Below are positions 46,290 to 58,757 of a DNA stretch of 64,000 bases, one piece after another (within the stretch, counting starts at the first letter, position 1; every line of letters starts with the position of its first letter). The notes beneath the pieces are model-generated. The model ran no database searches and was not told where the DNA came from. It worked only from the letters and a program-made list of their open reading frames with translations. The DNA comes from Cephalotus follicularis (Eukaryota; Streptophyta; Magnoliopsida; Oxalidales; Cephalotaceae): assembly GCA_001972305.1 (NCBI GenBank), contig BDDD01000039.1, positions 310,001-374,000 on the forward strand, in the 5' to 3' direction. Both the position numbers and the translations under genes were made by a program.

Positions 46290-47570
46290 CTGTTTCTTCC
46301 AGCTCTCGAGCTAGAGGCTTACCGAGCCGCTGCTCCACTACCCTGCGCACCAGACTGATTGGTTCACTACGCTGGTTCCCTGGCCGCCGACTGCACATCC
46401 GAGGGTATAGATCCTTGTGTCGTCGCAGCACTTTGTAATAACAACGGACACTGGTTCCTTAAATGCCCGGTCTGACCACATCTGTAACAAGACCGAGTTT
46501 CCATTCCGTATTCACTGAAATGAGGCCGACCACACTGCCGATAATGCGGTGGTGACAAAAAGGTTGTTGCATACTCCTGTTCAGAAGGTCCATGAGAAAA
46601 ACTAGGAAATGAAGCCTGAGTCTGCTGTTGGGACGACCTTCCCCAACCACCTCCACCAGCCGATCCACCAGTGGATGAAGGTCCCCTCGGTCTCTGACTC
46701 TTGGAGGAACTCTCCCCCACCTCAAAATTCGAAGTCGACGGCTTTTTCCCTCAGTCCTGTCTGCTCCTCTGCTCGTTTATACTCAGCTCGACCAGCATGG
46801 CCGACTCCACCAAATTACCAAAAATATGCCAGTCAAAGGTTGCCACGGTATGCCGTATCTCTGGCCTTAAGCCTTCCAAAAACTTTTGGCATCTCTCATC
46901 CTGATCAGCCACCAAGGCATGAGCAAAATGAGACAACTCCAAAAACTTATGCTCATGCTATGCCATAGACATGGAACCTTGACGCAAATGAAGAAATTCT
47001 CTCCGCCTCTCCTGGACGTATGTACGAGGGAGAAAATGCTGATGGAATTCTCTCTTAAACACAGCCCAAGTGATCTCCAGAGGATCTTCAAATCTGGCAC
47101 TCAAAGCTTCCCATCATCGCAGAGCCCCTTGTTCCAACAAGAAAGACGCATTGCCTACTCGCTGGTCAAAAGATATATCAATCCTTTCAAAAATCTGATC
47201 CATATGGTTTAACCAAGTCTCAGCATCAGCGGGGTTTCCAGACCCTTCAAAAACAACAGCCCCAAGGCATTGCATACATTCAAGCGGCAAAGGTTGAGGT
47301 CTAGCTACCCCAATGGTTTCAGCCCAAACAGTAAAAGCCTGTAACAATTCAGTCTAACTTCCCACAACTACCGGAGGATGAGGTACTTGAGTAGTAGACT
47401 GCACTGCATGAACCTCGGCCTCTACCGGTTGGCCTTCCTGAGCCTCAACTACCGGAGTTGCCTACACTTCAGGCTCTACAATTGGTGGTTCCTGATCCAC
47501 AACAGGCCTAGAGGTTGCCCTGCCTCCAACTTGGCCACAACCTCGGTGCTACTACGGCACATCATCCTTC
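46290..47570 (-). pseudogene. TG gag (broken)
   Basis: Gypsy gag in one frame. It has ETWLNHMDQIFERI, then ALR with a stop where Trp-Trp-Glu begins (near 47115), FHQHFLPRTYVQE and REFLHLRQGSMSM with a stop near 46957. ELSHFAHALVADQDERCQKF follows, then a stop near 46750, a Ser/Gly-rich stretch and a zinc knuckle CYRCGQTGHLRNQCP near 46450-46492. The start codon is not certain. Three of the stops fall where Trp or Gln codons would be expected. Confidence 0.9.
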
Positions 47571-47716
47571 ACATACAGAGCAAGAACTTACCATATCAAC
47601 ACATTCTATATGTCATGCATGAGATGCAAAACCCAACATATAAAACCCCAGAAATCACCAAAACACTAAAAAAAAGATCTCACATTCTCAAAATCTGCAA
47701 GAATCACAAACCTACA

Positions 47717-47728
47717 GCTCTGATACCA
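47717..47728 (-). promoter_or_regulatory. Primer-binding site, tRNA-iMet type (TG)
   Basis: The minus strand reads TGGTATCAGAGC, a perfect 12-base match to the initiator tRNA-Met complement, 2 bases inside the right LTR. Confidence 0.9.
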
Positions 47729-47730
47729 AC

Positions 47731-50229
47731 TGTTACAACCCGTCCCTCGAGGAAACCCACCTCGGACGAATAGCCAACAAGGAGGAATTACCCATCTCCT
47801 CTCAAGGTTAAGACAAACCCAAAATATCCCAAAAGATTTTGAACTTAAGCCTAAAACAAGGATCAACACCAAAACTCATCGTTTAACTAAAAGAGAACCT
47901 TGCCAGGTCGAACTAAGGCAGAGGATGCTAACAATACGCGCCTTGCCTCAAAACATAAAGCCATAACCCACAAATCCCTTCTCGAACCTAAAGCCCAACA
48001 ACACACCTGCCATACCGCCATCCTTGGACTAAAGCCCAACAACAAAACACCTGCCATCCTCGGACTAAAGCCCAGCAACAATGCACCTACCATCCTCGGA
48101 CTAAACCGACCACAAGGAAAGAAAAACCAGACTAACAAGGTCCAACCACGCATCCAGTCTGAGGACTCCCTTTTCAGATCGCCACAACGAGGACTCGCCT
48201 AGGTACCAATACACTACGTCTGAGCTCCCACACCAAGGTCAGACACAAGCCCTAGAGGTCTATCCTCTGCCGAGGAGGTCCACTAACCTATCCGACCAAA
48301 ACTAGCCTGCTCGAAAAAACCTAATCTATTCTCAGAACGCACCCACTTTCATCTCGACAAGGATGCACTATGGACAAAACGTAACATAAACATCAAAAAG
48401 AAAAGCACATAAACCTCATCATAAACAAGATATATCTCATCATAAAAGAATATAACTTATCATCATAACATTACATATCACATCTCGTGCAACAAAATAT
48501 GATATCTCCTCAAATCCGAGGACTCATACAACCAAAAGAAACAAAACCCATATGCCCCATGAATGCATTCAAGGATGAGACTGAGAAGCCGACAAAGTCA
48601 TTTCTGCCCGTGGACTACCTTATCAACACAAAAGGCTGCTCGAGCATCCGCCGCAGCTTCCTCAACAAAACAAACTGGGAGTGGATTAGTCCAAAAGACT
48701 AGTGAGTAGGGACAAATCATTCTCCACTGCATCCACAACCACCGGATGTGCCAAAAGAAATATATCAGGCCATGCCCAACTGGGCAAAACAAGAATATAA
48801 CATAGATCAATAAAGGAATGCACAAACTCAATAATACAACAACGTCCAACTCCTCGGATTCTGTCAAAGAGAGTTCAATAATCAACAAGTATAGGAATCC
48901 AATAAAATGGTTACGTCACATAACATGTAATAACAACTGTGCCAATATCCCGTGGTTTGCCGTCATACACCATAACATCACCCATCCACCACCATATCCG
49001 TGGTCTACCATCATATACCATGACATCACAGTATCTGTGGTCTGCCGCCTTACATGAGGCAAAACAAGCATCCATCAGGGCCTTGCCCGCTAATATCTAT
49101 ACGGGCCTTACCCGCTAATATCTATCCGAGCCACAGCTCTCTAGTATCAATCTGAGCCATAACTCGCTAGCCCTCGGCCAAATGGATAAGGGACAGAGGA
49201 TCCGCTGCACTAACACTCAGCATACCATCATAGACAATAGTATATCACAGATCCAGGTCTGGCAACCCAGGGGCAGTTCTTATATGGCACCCCATCATAG
49301 ACCAATGAGCATGCTAAGGAGAGCTGGTCCTCAGACATACCCTTTACCCTCGACCGTAACCCATGAATCACATCCGCACATCCTGAGCACTCCCAAAGAC
49401 TCAGAGAAGAAAAGTCTAAAAGGAAGGTAAAATATCTGAGATCAAAATAAACACATCAAGAACTGTCAGAGCTCTCAAGCTCATCCGAGATCATTAAACG
49501 CGATATACACTGGGAAAACTAGGGATCCAAATCCCCAAGAAGAACACTCAACTGAGAACAAACAGGGCACACGTAAAATATCAAAGTAAATGGAAGAGGA
49601 GAATTTCCCACTCATAGAATACCCCACACGTTATTGCCGAACAACCTCGAGGTGCTCTGGCTCAGCAACAGGATCTTCATCTACAAAGGTAACACGAATC
49701 AGACCAAGAAGAAAACATAAACACATACATGAAATATAACACAACCAGCCAAACCAGGCTATCATCCTCCATTCTCAACATCCAGAATGGGCTTAGCATA
49801 AACAATTAAGCAGATATCAACTTAACTTCCTCTTCTTCATCCCAACCATGCCATACCATCGTGCCATAAAAACCAGAGAAAGGATCAACTCACCTCGTCA
49901 AAATAGAAATGAGAGGATTCCAAGATACACCCGAGAAAGGAAGAAGAAGAAAAGCTAGAGCTCTGCAAGCAAGAAACTTCAACCACACCCAACAATAAGA
50001 GTTCTCCAAACTTATCAACACAGATCCCAACACATACCTTGGGAATGGTAAAGCTTCCCTAAGAAGCTTCGGGAAAACAATATTTAAATCTTGGACAGAT
50101 CCTATCCACATGATCTCATTAGGCCACACTACATACAATACCAACTTAGGCATCACACCATATATCCCATAAACAAAAACAATAAGGCCTTAAGATATAA
50201 TCCTCCAAATTCAGGTACGGGGTATTACA
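47731..50229 (-). repeat. TG right (5') LTR
   Basis: Plus strand starts TGTTACAACCCGTCCC and ends CGGGGTATTACA. It is colinear with the left LTR but has fewer minisatellite units and about 60 extra bases near 48295-48360. Confidence 0.9.
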
Positions 50230-50610
50230 GACTCCACTTCAGAAGCCGAATATATAGCAGCCTCGGATGCAGCTAAGAAGAGTGTATGGATGCGCAAGTT
50301 CATCACTAAACTCGGAGTTGTTCCTACCATCAATAGTTTAGTTGTTATATACTGTGACAATGATGGGGCTGTAGCACAAGCCAAAGAAGCACGGTCTCAC
50401 AAGCTGTCCAAACACATCGAACGGTGCTATCATTTGATCCAAAAGATCATTGGTAGGGGAGATATTCAGCTTGAGAGAGTCCCCTCAGAGGAAAACACAA
50501 CAGATCCACTGACCAAGGAAATCAGAACCAAGGCTTTGGATCATCATCGTGGGATGATGGGCTTAGGCTATCGGAGTGCATGGCTTGAGGATCATGTGGG
50601 ACACTGTTAG
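50230..50610 (+). pseudogene. C1 RNase H, second part
   Basis: Resumes after TG with TSEAEYIAASDAAKKS. It continues through VVIYCDNDGAVAQAKE and RSHKLSKHIERCYHLI to LERVPSEENTTDPLTKE, the usual end of copia pol. The open stretch ends at a stop overlapping the start of the right LTR (50605). Confidence 0.93.
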
Positions 50611-52742
50611 ATAGGGTGATCCGATAAGCCATGGGATAGGCATATGTGTAGGACCTGTCTATGTATATAAACTATCTTTTTCCATATATATGACAAGTGC
50701 TATTTTGATTATATTATTATTGGCATAATCACTTGTGTTTTATTACATAATTGAAGTAGTCTAAATTAATCTACTTACACTTGCGATGCCCTGACATAAG
50801 GTTGGATGCCAAGCATGAAGGCAGTGGGATTGGCTACCTTATTCCTTATGTTGAATTAGTTCCAAGTCATAGGTTCACTTTGCGGGCATTAGTGAACTGG
50901 ACAGACTTGCACGTACGTTGCCTACTTTTGGGGAGGGGATGATGGATTCTCTCACTACCATCTGTGTTGATACACTAGGGCAAGTGCAGGGTGCGCGCTG
51001 GCATCGTGTACACTAAACTGGACCCACGTGGGAAACACTATTTGGATAGTCGCTATTCTCATGTCAATAGTGATTCCCACTTGTTTGGTTGTGTATAAGT
51101 GTTAAACACTTAGCGAGTTCATAAAACTCGTATGATCCTTAGACCTGAACGACTGCTCTATATTGTATGGAGACTATTATACTTTGATCTCCACCTTACC
51201 CAAGTCTTTCATGGGGCAAGCAATCGGGTGATATTTGGGTATGATCAAATCTATACGAATAGAAGAGAGTGCGCAATATGGGATTGTCACACATGAGCAA
51301 AGGCGATCGGCCCTAATATTGTCTTATTGTACTTTGGACTTAAGAAATCCTTGGCCAATGTTGAGGTGGACTAGAAATTGGATTTCCAGAGAGTCAACCA
51401 AAAGTCCAAGTAATAATCAGACATTTTAGCCACTAATGTAAAATTAGGGTTGACACATATCCTTACCCTATATCTCAGTCGGAGCCAAGTATGACGAGAG
51501 ATTATAGTACATGTGAACTGACGACTCAAAAAGTCACGCGTTACGACAGTGTGCAATAAATTATAAGAAAATTAATTGGATTAATTTTTCATCTGGATAA
51601 TATTGGATATTAGTCCAAAAGCATTTTAAATAGGTCTGGGACTATTTAGAATGGCTTAACCGAACCCTAGGGGCGTTTCAGTAATTTATAAACACCACCA
51701 AAAATAACTGAGATTTTAAAGGGTCCCTACCTGATAATGATTTTTTTATAATGTTTTGGACATATTAATATCTTGGTGACAATTATAAAATCATATATTG
51801 GTTAGGTAGATTTTGTGGGTTGTGTCACCATAGAAGGTTGACACATAACACTGCCTTACTTAATCTTATCTAATTAATACATGAAGGGACATGTGGCATC
51901 ACTAGATTGAGTATGACTCATTTATGTGTGAAATGGCTGGTTTGTTGAACTAATTGACATGTGGCCTTGTTAAGTGTTGGTTGTGTGACATGTGCCATAT
52001 GACTAATGTAAAGGTAGACATGTGTCATATGAGTATGTTGAGTTGGACTTAATTTTGCTCTAATCCAGCCAGCAGTACAAAATAGGAGTGACAATCTTCT
52101 TTAACCAGCAGATTTTCTTAGAGAGAAAAAGAAAAGAAGACCTAGGGTTTTCATGCTCTCATAGAACAACAAGCTTGGAGCTTGTTTCTCTCAACTTTCC
52201 CTTCTTTGATTTTGCTCACCAAGCTTGGAGCTACCTAGGGTAGATTGAGATTGATATCCTTTATTAATCTTTGATTCTCTCTTTGTGAGTAAAGAGTGTT
52301 ACTTGAAAAGGAATCCAGAAAATTAATTGGGGTTTCTTGAAGAAAAGGGATACTGTTTTTCTTGGAGAGAAAGCATCAAGGGCTGCCAATTTTATTGATG
52401 CTTGGAGCAGAAGATTTTGGCATCTTGGAGGTGTTAAAAGCTTGGATTGATCAATGAGAGTCTTCCCAAGCTTGTATCAGCAGAGAGAAGGAGCCACCAA
52501 GTTTGGTATAGCCTCATATCATTCTCTTTGTTAATTGTTCATCACACTAGCATGCATATGTGATGCAAATTTAATTAATAGTTGATGTGGGTGTTTCTTG
52601 GACTTGTATATGTTAGAATTGGACATGGTTTAATTGTGGTGTTGAGGGGTTTAACTTCCATTGCAAACCAGAAAATTAAAATTTCACCTATTAACACCCT
52701 AAGTCCAATTCCAACACCGGGAATGCATATCGATTCCCAACA
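50605..52742 (+). repeat. C1 right LTR (2138 bp)
   Basis: Starts TGTTAGATAGGGTGATCC directly after the pol stop region and ends CGATTCCCAACA. It is colinear with the left LTR and has a TATATAAA-like box near 50666. Confidence 0.88.
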
Positions 52743-52747
52743 AAACT

Positions 52748-53036
52748 ATCCTTCTCTCTTTAACCTTTATCGAAACCTCTACCTTGTAGAGTCTGACCAT
52801 CACCACTATCATACGATCATCTAACTAAACGAGTGTTCACATCGACCTTAATACTATACATAACTATCTCCAATCAAATAGCAACGATAGGAAGTCCAAT
52901 TTCCTATCATTAATCAAGCTCACATATATCTAATCAAAAGCATCGACAAGTGTAAGTCATGCATATTAATTAAGTCAATCTATAACCATCAATGAGACTT
53001 AACTAGTACGCCAACGTGTTTCTCTCTGATACCAAC
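52748..53036 (-). other. O interior, 5' side
   Basis: About 290 bases between C1 and O's primer site. No reading frame of note is present, so O's leader is short and non-coding. Confidence 0.55.
53024..53034 (-). promoter_or_regulatory. Primer-binding site, tRNA-iMet type (O)
   Basis: The minus strand reads TGGTATCAGAG, 2 bases inside the right LTR of O. This shows that 53037-55682 is the 5' LTR of a minus-strand element. Confidence 0.8.
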
Positions 53037-55291
53037 TGTGACACTCCGAACCCGTAGGGGGCAAAAGACACCCCCAAACATCGTTTGGTCACTTAATCCA
53101 TGAGTTGGGTAATAAGTCTATTCTATTAAGCGGAAAAAGCATAACAATTTAAAACTTTAACAATATCTATGGGTGTGTCCTTTGAAATACTTTTAATTCT
53201 CAAATACATATACTCATCATGTCATACATAAGTTCATTATATTCAGTATGAATCCTTAACATGAACACACAACACTTACAACTCTTAAACATTCAATATC
53301 TATCTTTTAGTACAATACAAATTCATTCATAACGCAATCCACATTCCTTATACAATATGTACGAAAACTATAAACTGAAACCATCCTTAAATCTCTGCTC
53401 CATGCGTCCTTGCCATCACTGATCTCTCTATCCTTGATCACTACCGCTAGCCCCTGATCTATCAATACCTAAACACAATAGATGCCCAGTCCCGAAGGAC
53501 GGCTTAGCATACATAAACAATGAACGCATAAATATAACAGTCTATCCATTGTGGGCATGTACAACTATCACAGTATAAACATGGCATGGCATGATGTATG
53601 ATAGCAATTGTGGTTACTAAATCATGTATATAACCATCCCATACTGGCATATACATAATTCGTTAACCTATCCATTCACTCATATCCATCTATCTATCAG
53701 ACAATCAAGAGGTTAACAAAATATATACATTGTCTATACCAACATATAGAAAAGGTTAACGAAGCAAACCATTATCTGAAAGTCCAAGCTGGCAAATGCT
53801 TAAGGTTAATAACATCTAGTCCCTACTGGTAGACCGATAGGATCTCACTAGAACTAGTTGCCTACAGGTAGACCTACAGGAGTTCGAGTAGGTACAGATC
53901 CATACAAGCCATAGCATAGCATACCATCATACCATTAGTCCGTCCATCATCGTGAGTCTAGAACCCCTACCGAAGGTGGCACGTGCGAGAGCCTAGACAG
54001 CTAGTGCCTACCAGTAGACCAACAAGAGCTTCCTAGACCCAATTGCCTACCGATATACCGATACGATCTCAACCAATCACGAGATCCATCCATATCCAAA
54101 CATGAGTCTGAATGCCCACCCCCCCCCCCAATGGAGTACAAGCTCTAAGATTAGACATCCAGTCGCCTATAGGTAAACTAATAGGAGCTCAAAGAGAATT
54201 GATTACCCATTGGTAGGCCAATAGGATCCCAACCAATCGCGTACCATGTTTAAAAACGTTTGAGAGAAATAAGTGAAAGGTCTCAATCGAGCTACTTTGG
54301 AAGAAACTTCTATATAAACGTTTCATTTCAAATCCTTTTAATCCATTGATAAAATACTTTGATAAACTTATTCAAATGTTTTAAATCATGTCTAAAGGAA
54401 ACTCATTTGAGCCTCGGAAGGCTCCTGTTGAAGGTCATTTGAGAAAAATAGCTGAAAAGCCTCAAACAAGCTATTTCGGAGAAATCTCCATAAAACGTCA
54501 AACTTTGATATTTTCAAACCATATGTTTGAATCCTTTAAAAAGGATGTTAAATCTTGATGAAAGATGTTTATAAGATGGAAATTTGAGCCTAGAAGACTC
54601 CTGTTGAAAACCGTTCGAGAAAACGAGCAAAACTTGCAAAACCATGAATACTGGGGGCCTGAAAGTGCACTACAGTCGACTAGCATGAATACGTCTATAG
54701 TTGACTGTATTATGGCAAAATATGAACGATGGAATAGAGAAAATCCTTCTCCAATTTATTGCCCTAGCACGGGTGCAAGAAAACGAGATTTTTCCCCAAA
54801 ACCCCAAACGGTCTAAGTTTTGATTTTCATAACCTTTTTCACATCCATTTGAAACAAAAATTTATAGAAAGTTTGTAGACATGTATAACAACAACATATC
54901 CAAAAATCAAAGCATTTGGACCTTCTCAAGGTCACTAGATTTAAAAAGGGGCAAAACAAATCTAAAAACCCTTTTTCGCTGAAAATTCCGTTTCAGTTCA
55001 TTTTAATCTGTTCTAATCGATCCTAATCACATCCATACTAAAGTTCTCATAAAAGGCACTAAAAGTCATTCATATATAAAGCAGTAAATCATTCTAATGC
55101 ATTTTAGGCAGAGAAATTCCTACCGTTTTCACTTTCGAAGCTTGAACGGTGGAAACTATCAGAAAAGAATGAGAGACTCAAGTCTCCAGCTTCTATCAAC
55201 TACCCCTTGTTCTCATGATCATGTAGATTCCAAGATTACAAGATTTGGAGGAGATTTTGTAGAGAGAGTCAGTGAGGCCGATTTTTAGATA

Positions 55292-55326
<35 letters not shown>

Positions 55327-55682
55327 GAGAGAATGAGAGTAATCAGAAAAAAGTTCCTATTTATGGGTTTCCTCAATTTTCTCTTTTAAACTTAGAATGC
55401 TCACATCTCTCATATGCAACTAATAACCCCCATATTATCTCTCATGAATGCATATATGACAATATCTCATGATCATGCCTATCCATGTATATGCACAAAT
55501 ACGTGCAATTAATGTCCCAATCACTGTAAAATATTTCATATAACACTCATAAGTCCATATGGGTATTAAATACCACAATCATGTCATAATCAAATGTACA
55601 ATCATTTCCATAATAGCTATATGCCATGACAATGTGATGTAATGTATGCTAAAATAAGTAGGGGTCAAATTGGGGCGTTACA
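53037..55682 (-). repeat. O right LTR (5' LTR, 2646 bp)
   Basis: Uninterrupted copy of O's LTR. On the minus strand it starts TGTAACGCCCC and ends CGGAGTGTCACA. It is bounded inside by the primer site and outside by the duplication CATAG. A TATA-like box (minus CCCATAAATA) lies at 55359-55366, and a weak TCGA palindrome group at 54662-54712. Confidence 0.85.
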
Positions 55683-55687
55683 CATAG

Positions 55688-56367
55688 GGGACTCTAGAAG
55701 AGAAAATAGGAGAATCTTCATTAGAGGTGTATTACTTATTGACTAAGTAAAGAAAATATATAAAGTTTCTATTTTTTAAAGCCAACTAGAACTAGGGTTT
55801 TAGGAGGCTATAAATAAGTCAACTTAGCATACACTAGGGATATCTTCTACACCTCTCTCTTCTCCAAATTTGCACACGAAAACCCATGTCGAAAAAAGGC
55901 AGGAATAAAAAAAAACAAAGAAAAATCAGCTAGGAAGAAAAGAGAAAAAGCTTGGTGCAAAATTTTGATTTTGGAGAAGAACAATAACAAAAAGGGAGTA
56001 TAGTTTTAAGTCAATATCTGTTTTTCTTTAAAAAAAATTTAAGTAAAAAATTTTAAAGTAGATCTAAAATCTATTCCAAATCTGCGTTTACATGAGGTTT
56101 GTTGGATAAACAAACCTTTAAGAGTCAAATTGGAGTTTGACAGCTTGAACGAATGTTGTTGTATTTTTAGCATCCTTGTTGCATTTCATTTTTTATGTTT
56201 TATATCAGATATGTTATTTTCTTTTTTCAACAAGTTAAATCCACTATATTAACTTGAAACTAATTAATGGAACTTGATTTGGACATCGTTTTCTATATTT
56301 AAAAAACTGTGAAAGTTTAGTTGACATATTTGTTTATGTTAGACTTTCAATACTGTAACATGATTTT
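55688..56367 (+). repeat. X: LTR-like sequence, right piece
   Basis: Continues X after O. It has TATAAATA at 55809-55816, consistent with a plus-strand LTR promoter, followed by pyrimidine-rich and then A-rich leader-like sequence. The downstream end of this LTR could not be placed. No coding is seen. Confidence 0.4.
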
Positions 56368-56375
56368 AAAATTTA

Positions 56376-56632
56376 GGGTAAAATACAAAAAAACCCTTGA
56401 GGTTATAGAGCGCTGACACTTAACCCCCTCTTATTTCATAAATAACGAACACCCTCCCGATATTGGCAAAAGCATATTAAATACCCCTCTCCGCACATAA
56501 TACAACTTAACAGAAACTGATAATGGAATAACTTAATTTTGCTTCCAAATGGGTGTTCATTATTTATGAAATGAGAGGGGGTTAACTGTTAGCGCTCTAT
56601 AATATTAGGGATTTTTTTTTGTATTTTACTCC
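56376..56632. mobile_element. MITE, 257 bp, terminal inverted repeats
   Basis: The ends are inverted copies: GGGTAAAATACAAAAAAACCC at the left and the complement of GGAGTAAAATACAAAAAAAA at the right. The interior is also largely palindromic, for example ACCCCCTCTTATTTCATAAA against TTTATGAAATGAGAGGGGGT. Flanks are the 8-base duplication AAAATTTA (56368-56375 and 56633-56640). An 8-bp duplication fits a hAT-type origin, but the superfamily is not settled. It encodes nothing. Confidence 0.88.
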
Positions 56633-56640
56633 AAAATTTA

Positions 56641-58752
56641 ATTATCTTATGTTTACGGTATCCAAAATGGGTGATTGCGGTATCTAAACTAAAATTCAAG
56701 ATCTTAGATTTCCAACGAGATCCGACCCATTCAATTTCAATATTGTTTGATATACTTGATTCATGTTACACAATTTGTCGTTAGTACTGTTTTGTTGTTG
56801 TGATAACTGTAAACAACGTGAATGTTTGTATTTTGTTATCCTAGCTCAGATATTGAAAATCGATGGTTCTAGTCTCTAACCTCAAGTATAATGTCTCATC
56901 TTTCCAATGAGACCAGCCTTATTGAATTGAAATGTTGTTTTTTCCTTTTTTCACAAAATTATTGTGCAAATCTATCATGACAATTGTATGTGCAGAAACG
57001 TTTTCTTTGTTTAATTCTTGTATATATTAACTTATTGATCTGTTGTGATTTGTTTAATATATGTTTGGATTTGTACACATGTCGTGGAATTACATATACA
57101 GTAGCCGTGACGTCTTGATGCTTGTATGCATGAAAACATTCTCTTTGGAGCATGAATATCATGATTATCCTCTCATTATCGTTTTATGGTTTGAAGTCCC
57201 TCTGTATATTTTTGTTGATGTAAATTACATATTTGGCTATTAAACTTGCTGTATGATGTATATATGAATGATTGTACATGAGTGGTATTACCTAGACTAG
57301 TTTGGTCACTTCTATATAAACACTTGCACACGCAAACACGTAAATATAGCTTAATTTTATCGCTTTGCTTGTCTTTTGTTGATTTTCATGCTTTGATTGC
57401 TTTAGATTTTTGATGCTATGATGTTTGCAGCCTGCCTATACATAAAATACGATATATTTAGGTTGATTTGTTATTGAATGAATGCTTGAATCTTCAAAGC
57501 ATGAAAACAAGTTTAAATCGCATTATTTTTGCCACCTTTGCATGACCATTGTTAGTTTTGTGTAGACACTCATATTTTTATCATTTTTATATTGCATATA
57601 TACATGTTAACTTGTAAATATGCATGCAAATAAATTAAAATTGGATAACATGAAAGATATAACATGAAACCCTAAAACCTAGACTATCCGTAGAACTAAA
57701 TAGGGTTTTTGAGTGATCTTTGGTGTTTCATGTGTTTCGTGCTTGTTTCTTCACACTTTTGTTTGATAAAGGAAGGTAGGTAGTGGCGGACCCACATATA
57801 ATACACTCAAATTTTTGTAAAAAAAAAAAGTAGATATAATATTAATATCTTTTTGGATGTTTAACCCTGTAAAATTGTTTTGTCTTCTAGTTTTTGGTTT
57901 ATTCTAGTTAGTGTGTGGGCCATAGGTAGGATGATTTAAATTGACATGAAAGCATTTAAATAAATATTACTAAACTAGACATTATTTAGGCACGTTTTTT
58001 TTATTCATAATAGACGTTTATACAAGAGTTTAAAAATTACTCAAATTAAAAAAAAAAATTAAAAACTACTTTCTTTAATTAACAGTTCACTTATTAGGTA
58101 AACAAAAAACCATTTCTTTCAAAGTTATTTATTTTTCACAATCTTTTTGATTCATTGAACGTTTAACGATAATTTGAAAGGAATTATTCTACAATTGTAA
58201 AAAAGAAAGATTTATTTTTATGATTAATTAGGTACTTTGATAAACCATTTAAGTTTTCATTTTGTCTCTTCTTTTTTTTTTGTCATTTTGATAAGATTTT
58301 TATTGTAATGATAGTTTAAAATTTTATATTTGTTTTTGATGTTTTAAATATTATATAATTATATAAGTACTCATTTTTTTTGCCCTCGCTGAATAAATTA
58401 AAATCCTACGTCCGACACCGAAAGTAGGAAAGGATATTCAACAAAGCTATTCTTCCTATCCCACCCAGCTCCCATAGTTGGGAAGGCTTACTCATGACAA
58501 GTTGATGATTCTAATATGCTTTTAGCATGTTATGTGATGCATGCATCCATGACTTGTAACAGTTAGTTTCCACAACAAAATATAAAAACCCCTTTTTTTC
58601 ATGCAAAATATGATTTTCATATACCTTTTGTTGTATCTTTGTAAATTACATAGGTCGAACTCTTGATTCATACTTATACATATCTATAATATATATCTAA
58701 GACTTGAAATCAATGAAATTGATTGAATAAAATAGCGGAAACTAAAAAACTA
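56641..58752. other. AT-rich sequence without recognisable genes
   Basis: About 2.1 kb of low-complexity, A/T-rich sequence. Open frames are short and unlike any known protein. Near 58380-58440 the text resembles the tail of an old repeat. It may be interior or leader of X, or unrelated intergenic DNA. Confidence 0.5.
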
Positions 58753-58757
58753 GTTTT

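Larger units (their letters stand above)
43494..50229 (-). mobile_element. TG: gag-only gypsy element (TR-GAG type)
   Basis: Perfect duplication GACTC at 43489-43493 and 50230-50234. LTRs are 43494-46117 (2624 bp) and 47731-50229 (2499 bp). The interior (46118-47730) is only 1.6 kb and encodes gag alone. Primer site and polypurine tract are present. Protease, RT, RNase H and integrase are absent, so it would need enzymes from a related autonomous element. Its gag ends at GRPMATARAYDW, matching the [13 protein letters not shown] gag-protease junction of G2. It therefore looks like a deletion derivative of a G2 relative. Confidence 0.92.
35414..52742 (+). mobile_element. C1: full-length copia element (17.3 kb with insert)
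   Basis: Near-matching duplications TAACT (35409-35413) and AAACT (52743-52747) flank it. LTRs are 35414-37561 and 50605-52742. The order is LTR, tRNA-iMet primer site, a long leader, gag, protease, integrase, RT, RNase H, LTR. Integrase before RT is diagnostic of Ty1/copia. Element TG splits the RNase H. Without TG, C1 is about 10.6 kb, large for copia because of 2.1-kb LTRs and a 2.3-kb leader. It is inactive, with many stops and at least three frameshifts. Confidence 0.93.
9292..55682 (-). mobile_element. O: non-autonomous gypsy-like element, expanded by nested insertions
   Basis: The two ends are the ends of one LTR family (plus strand TGTGACACTCC at 9292 and 53037; GGGGTATTACA or GGGGCGTTACA at 34464 and 55682). 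The whole block is flanked by CATAG (9287-9291 and 55683-55687). After removing later insertions, the element is about 2.8 kb of left LTR, 1.2 kb of interior and 2.65 kb of right LTR. The interior has a tRNA-iMet primer site and polypurine tract but no recognisable gag or pol, so it must have depended on proteins from another element. Confidence 0.85.
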
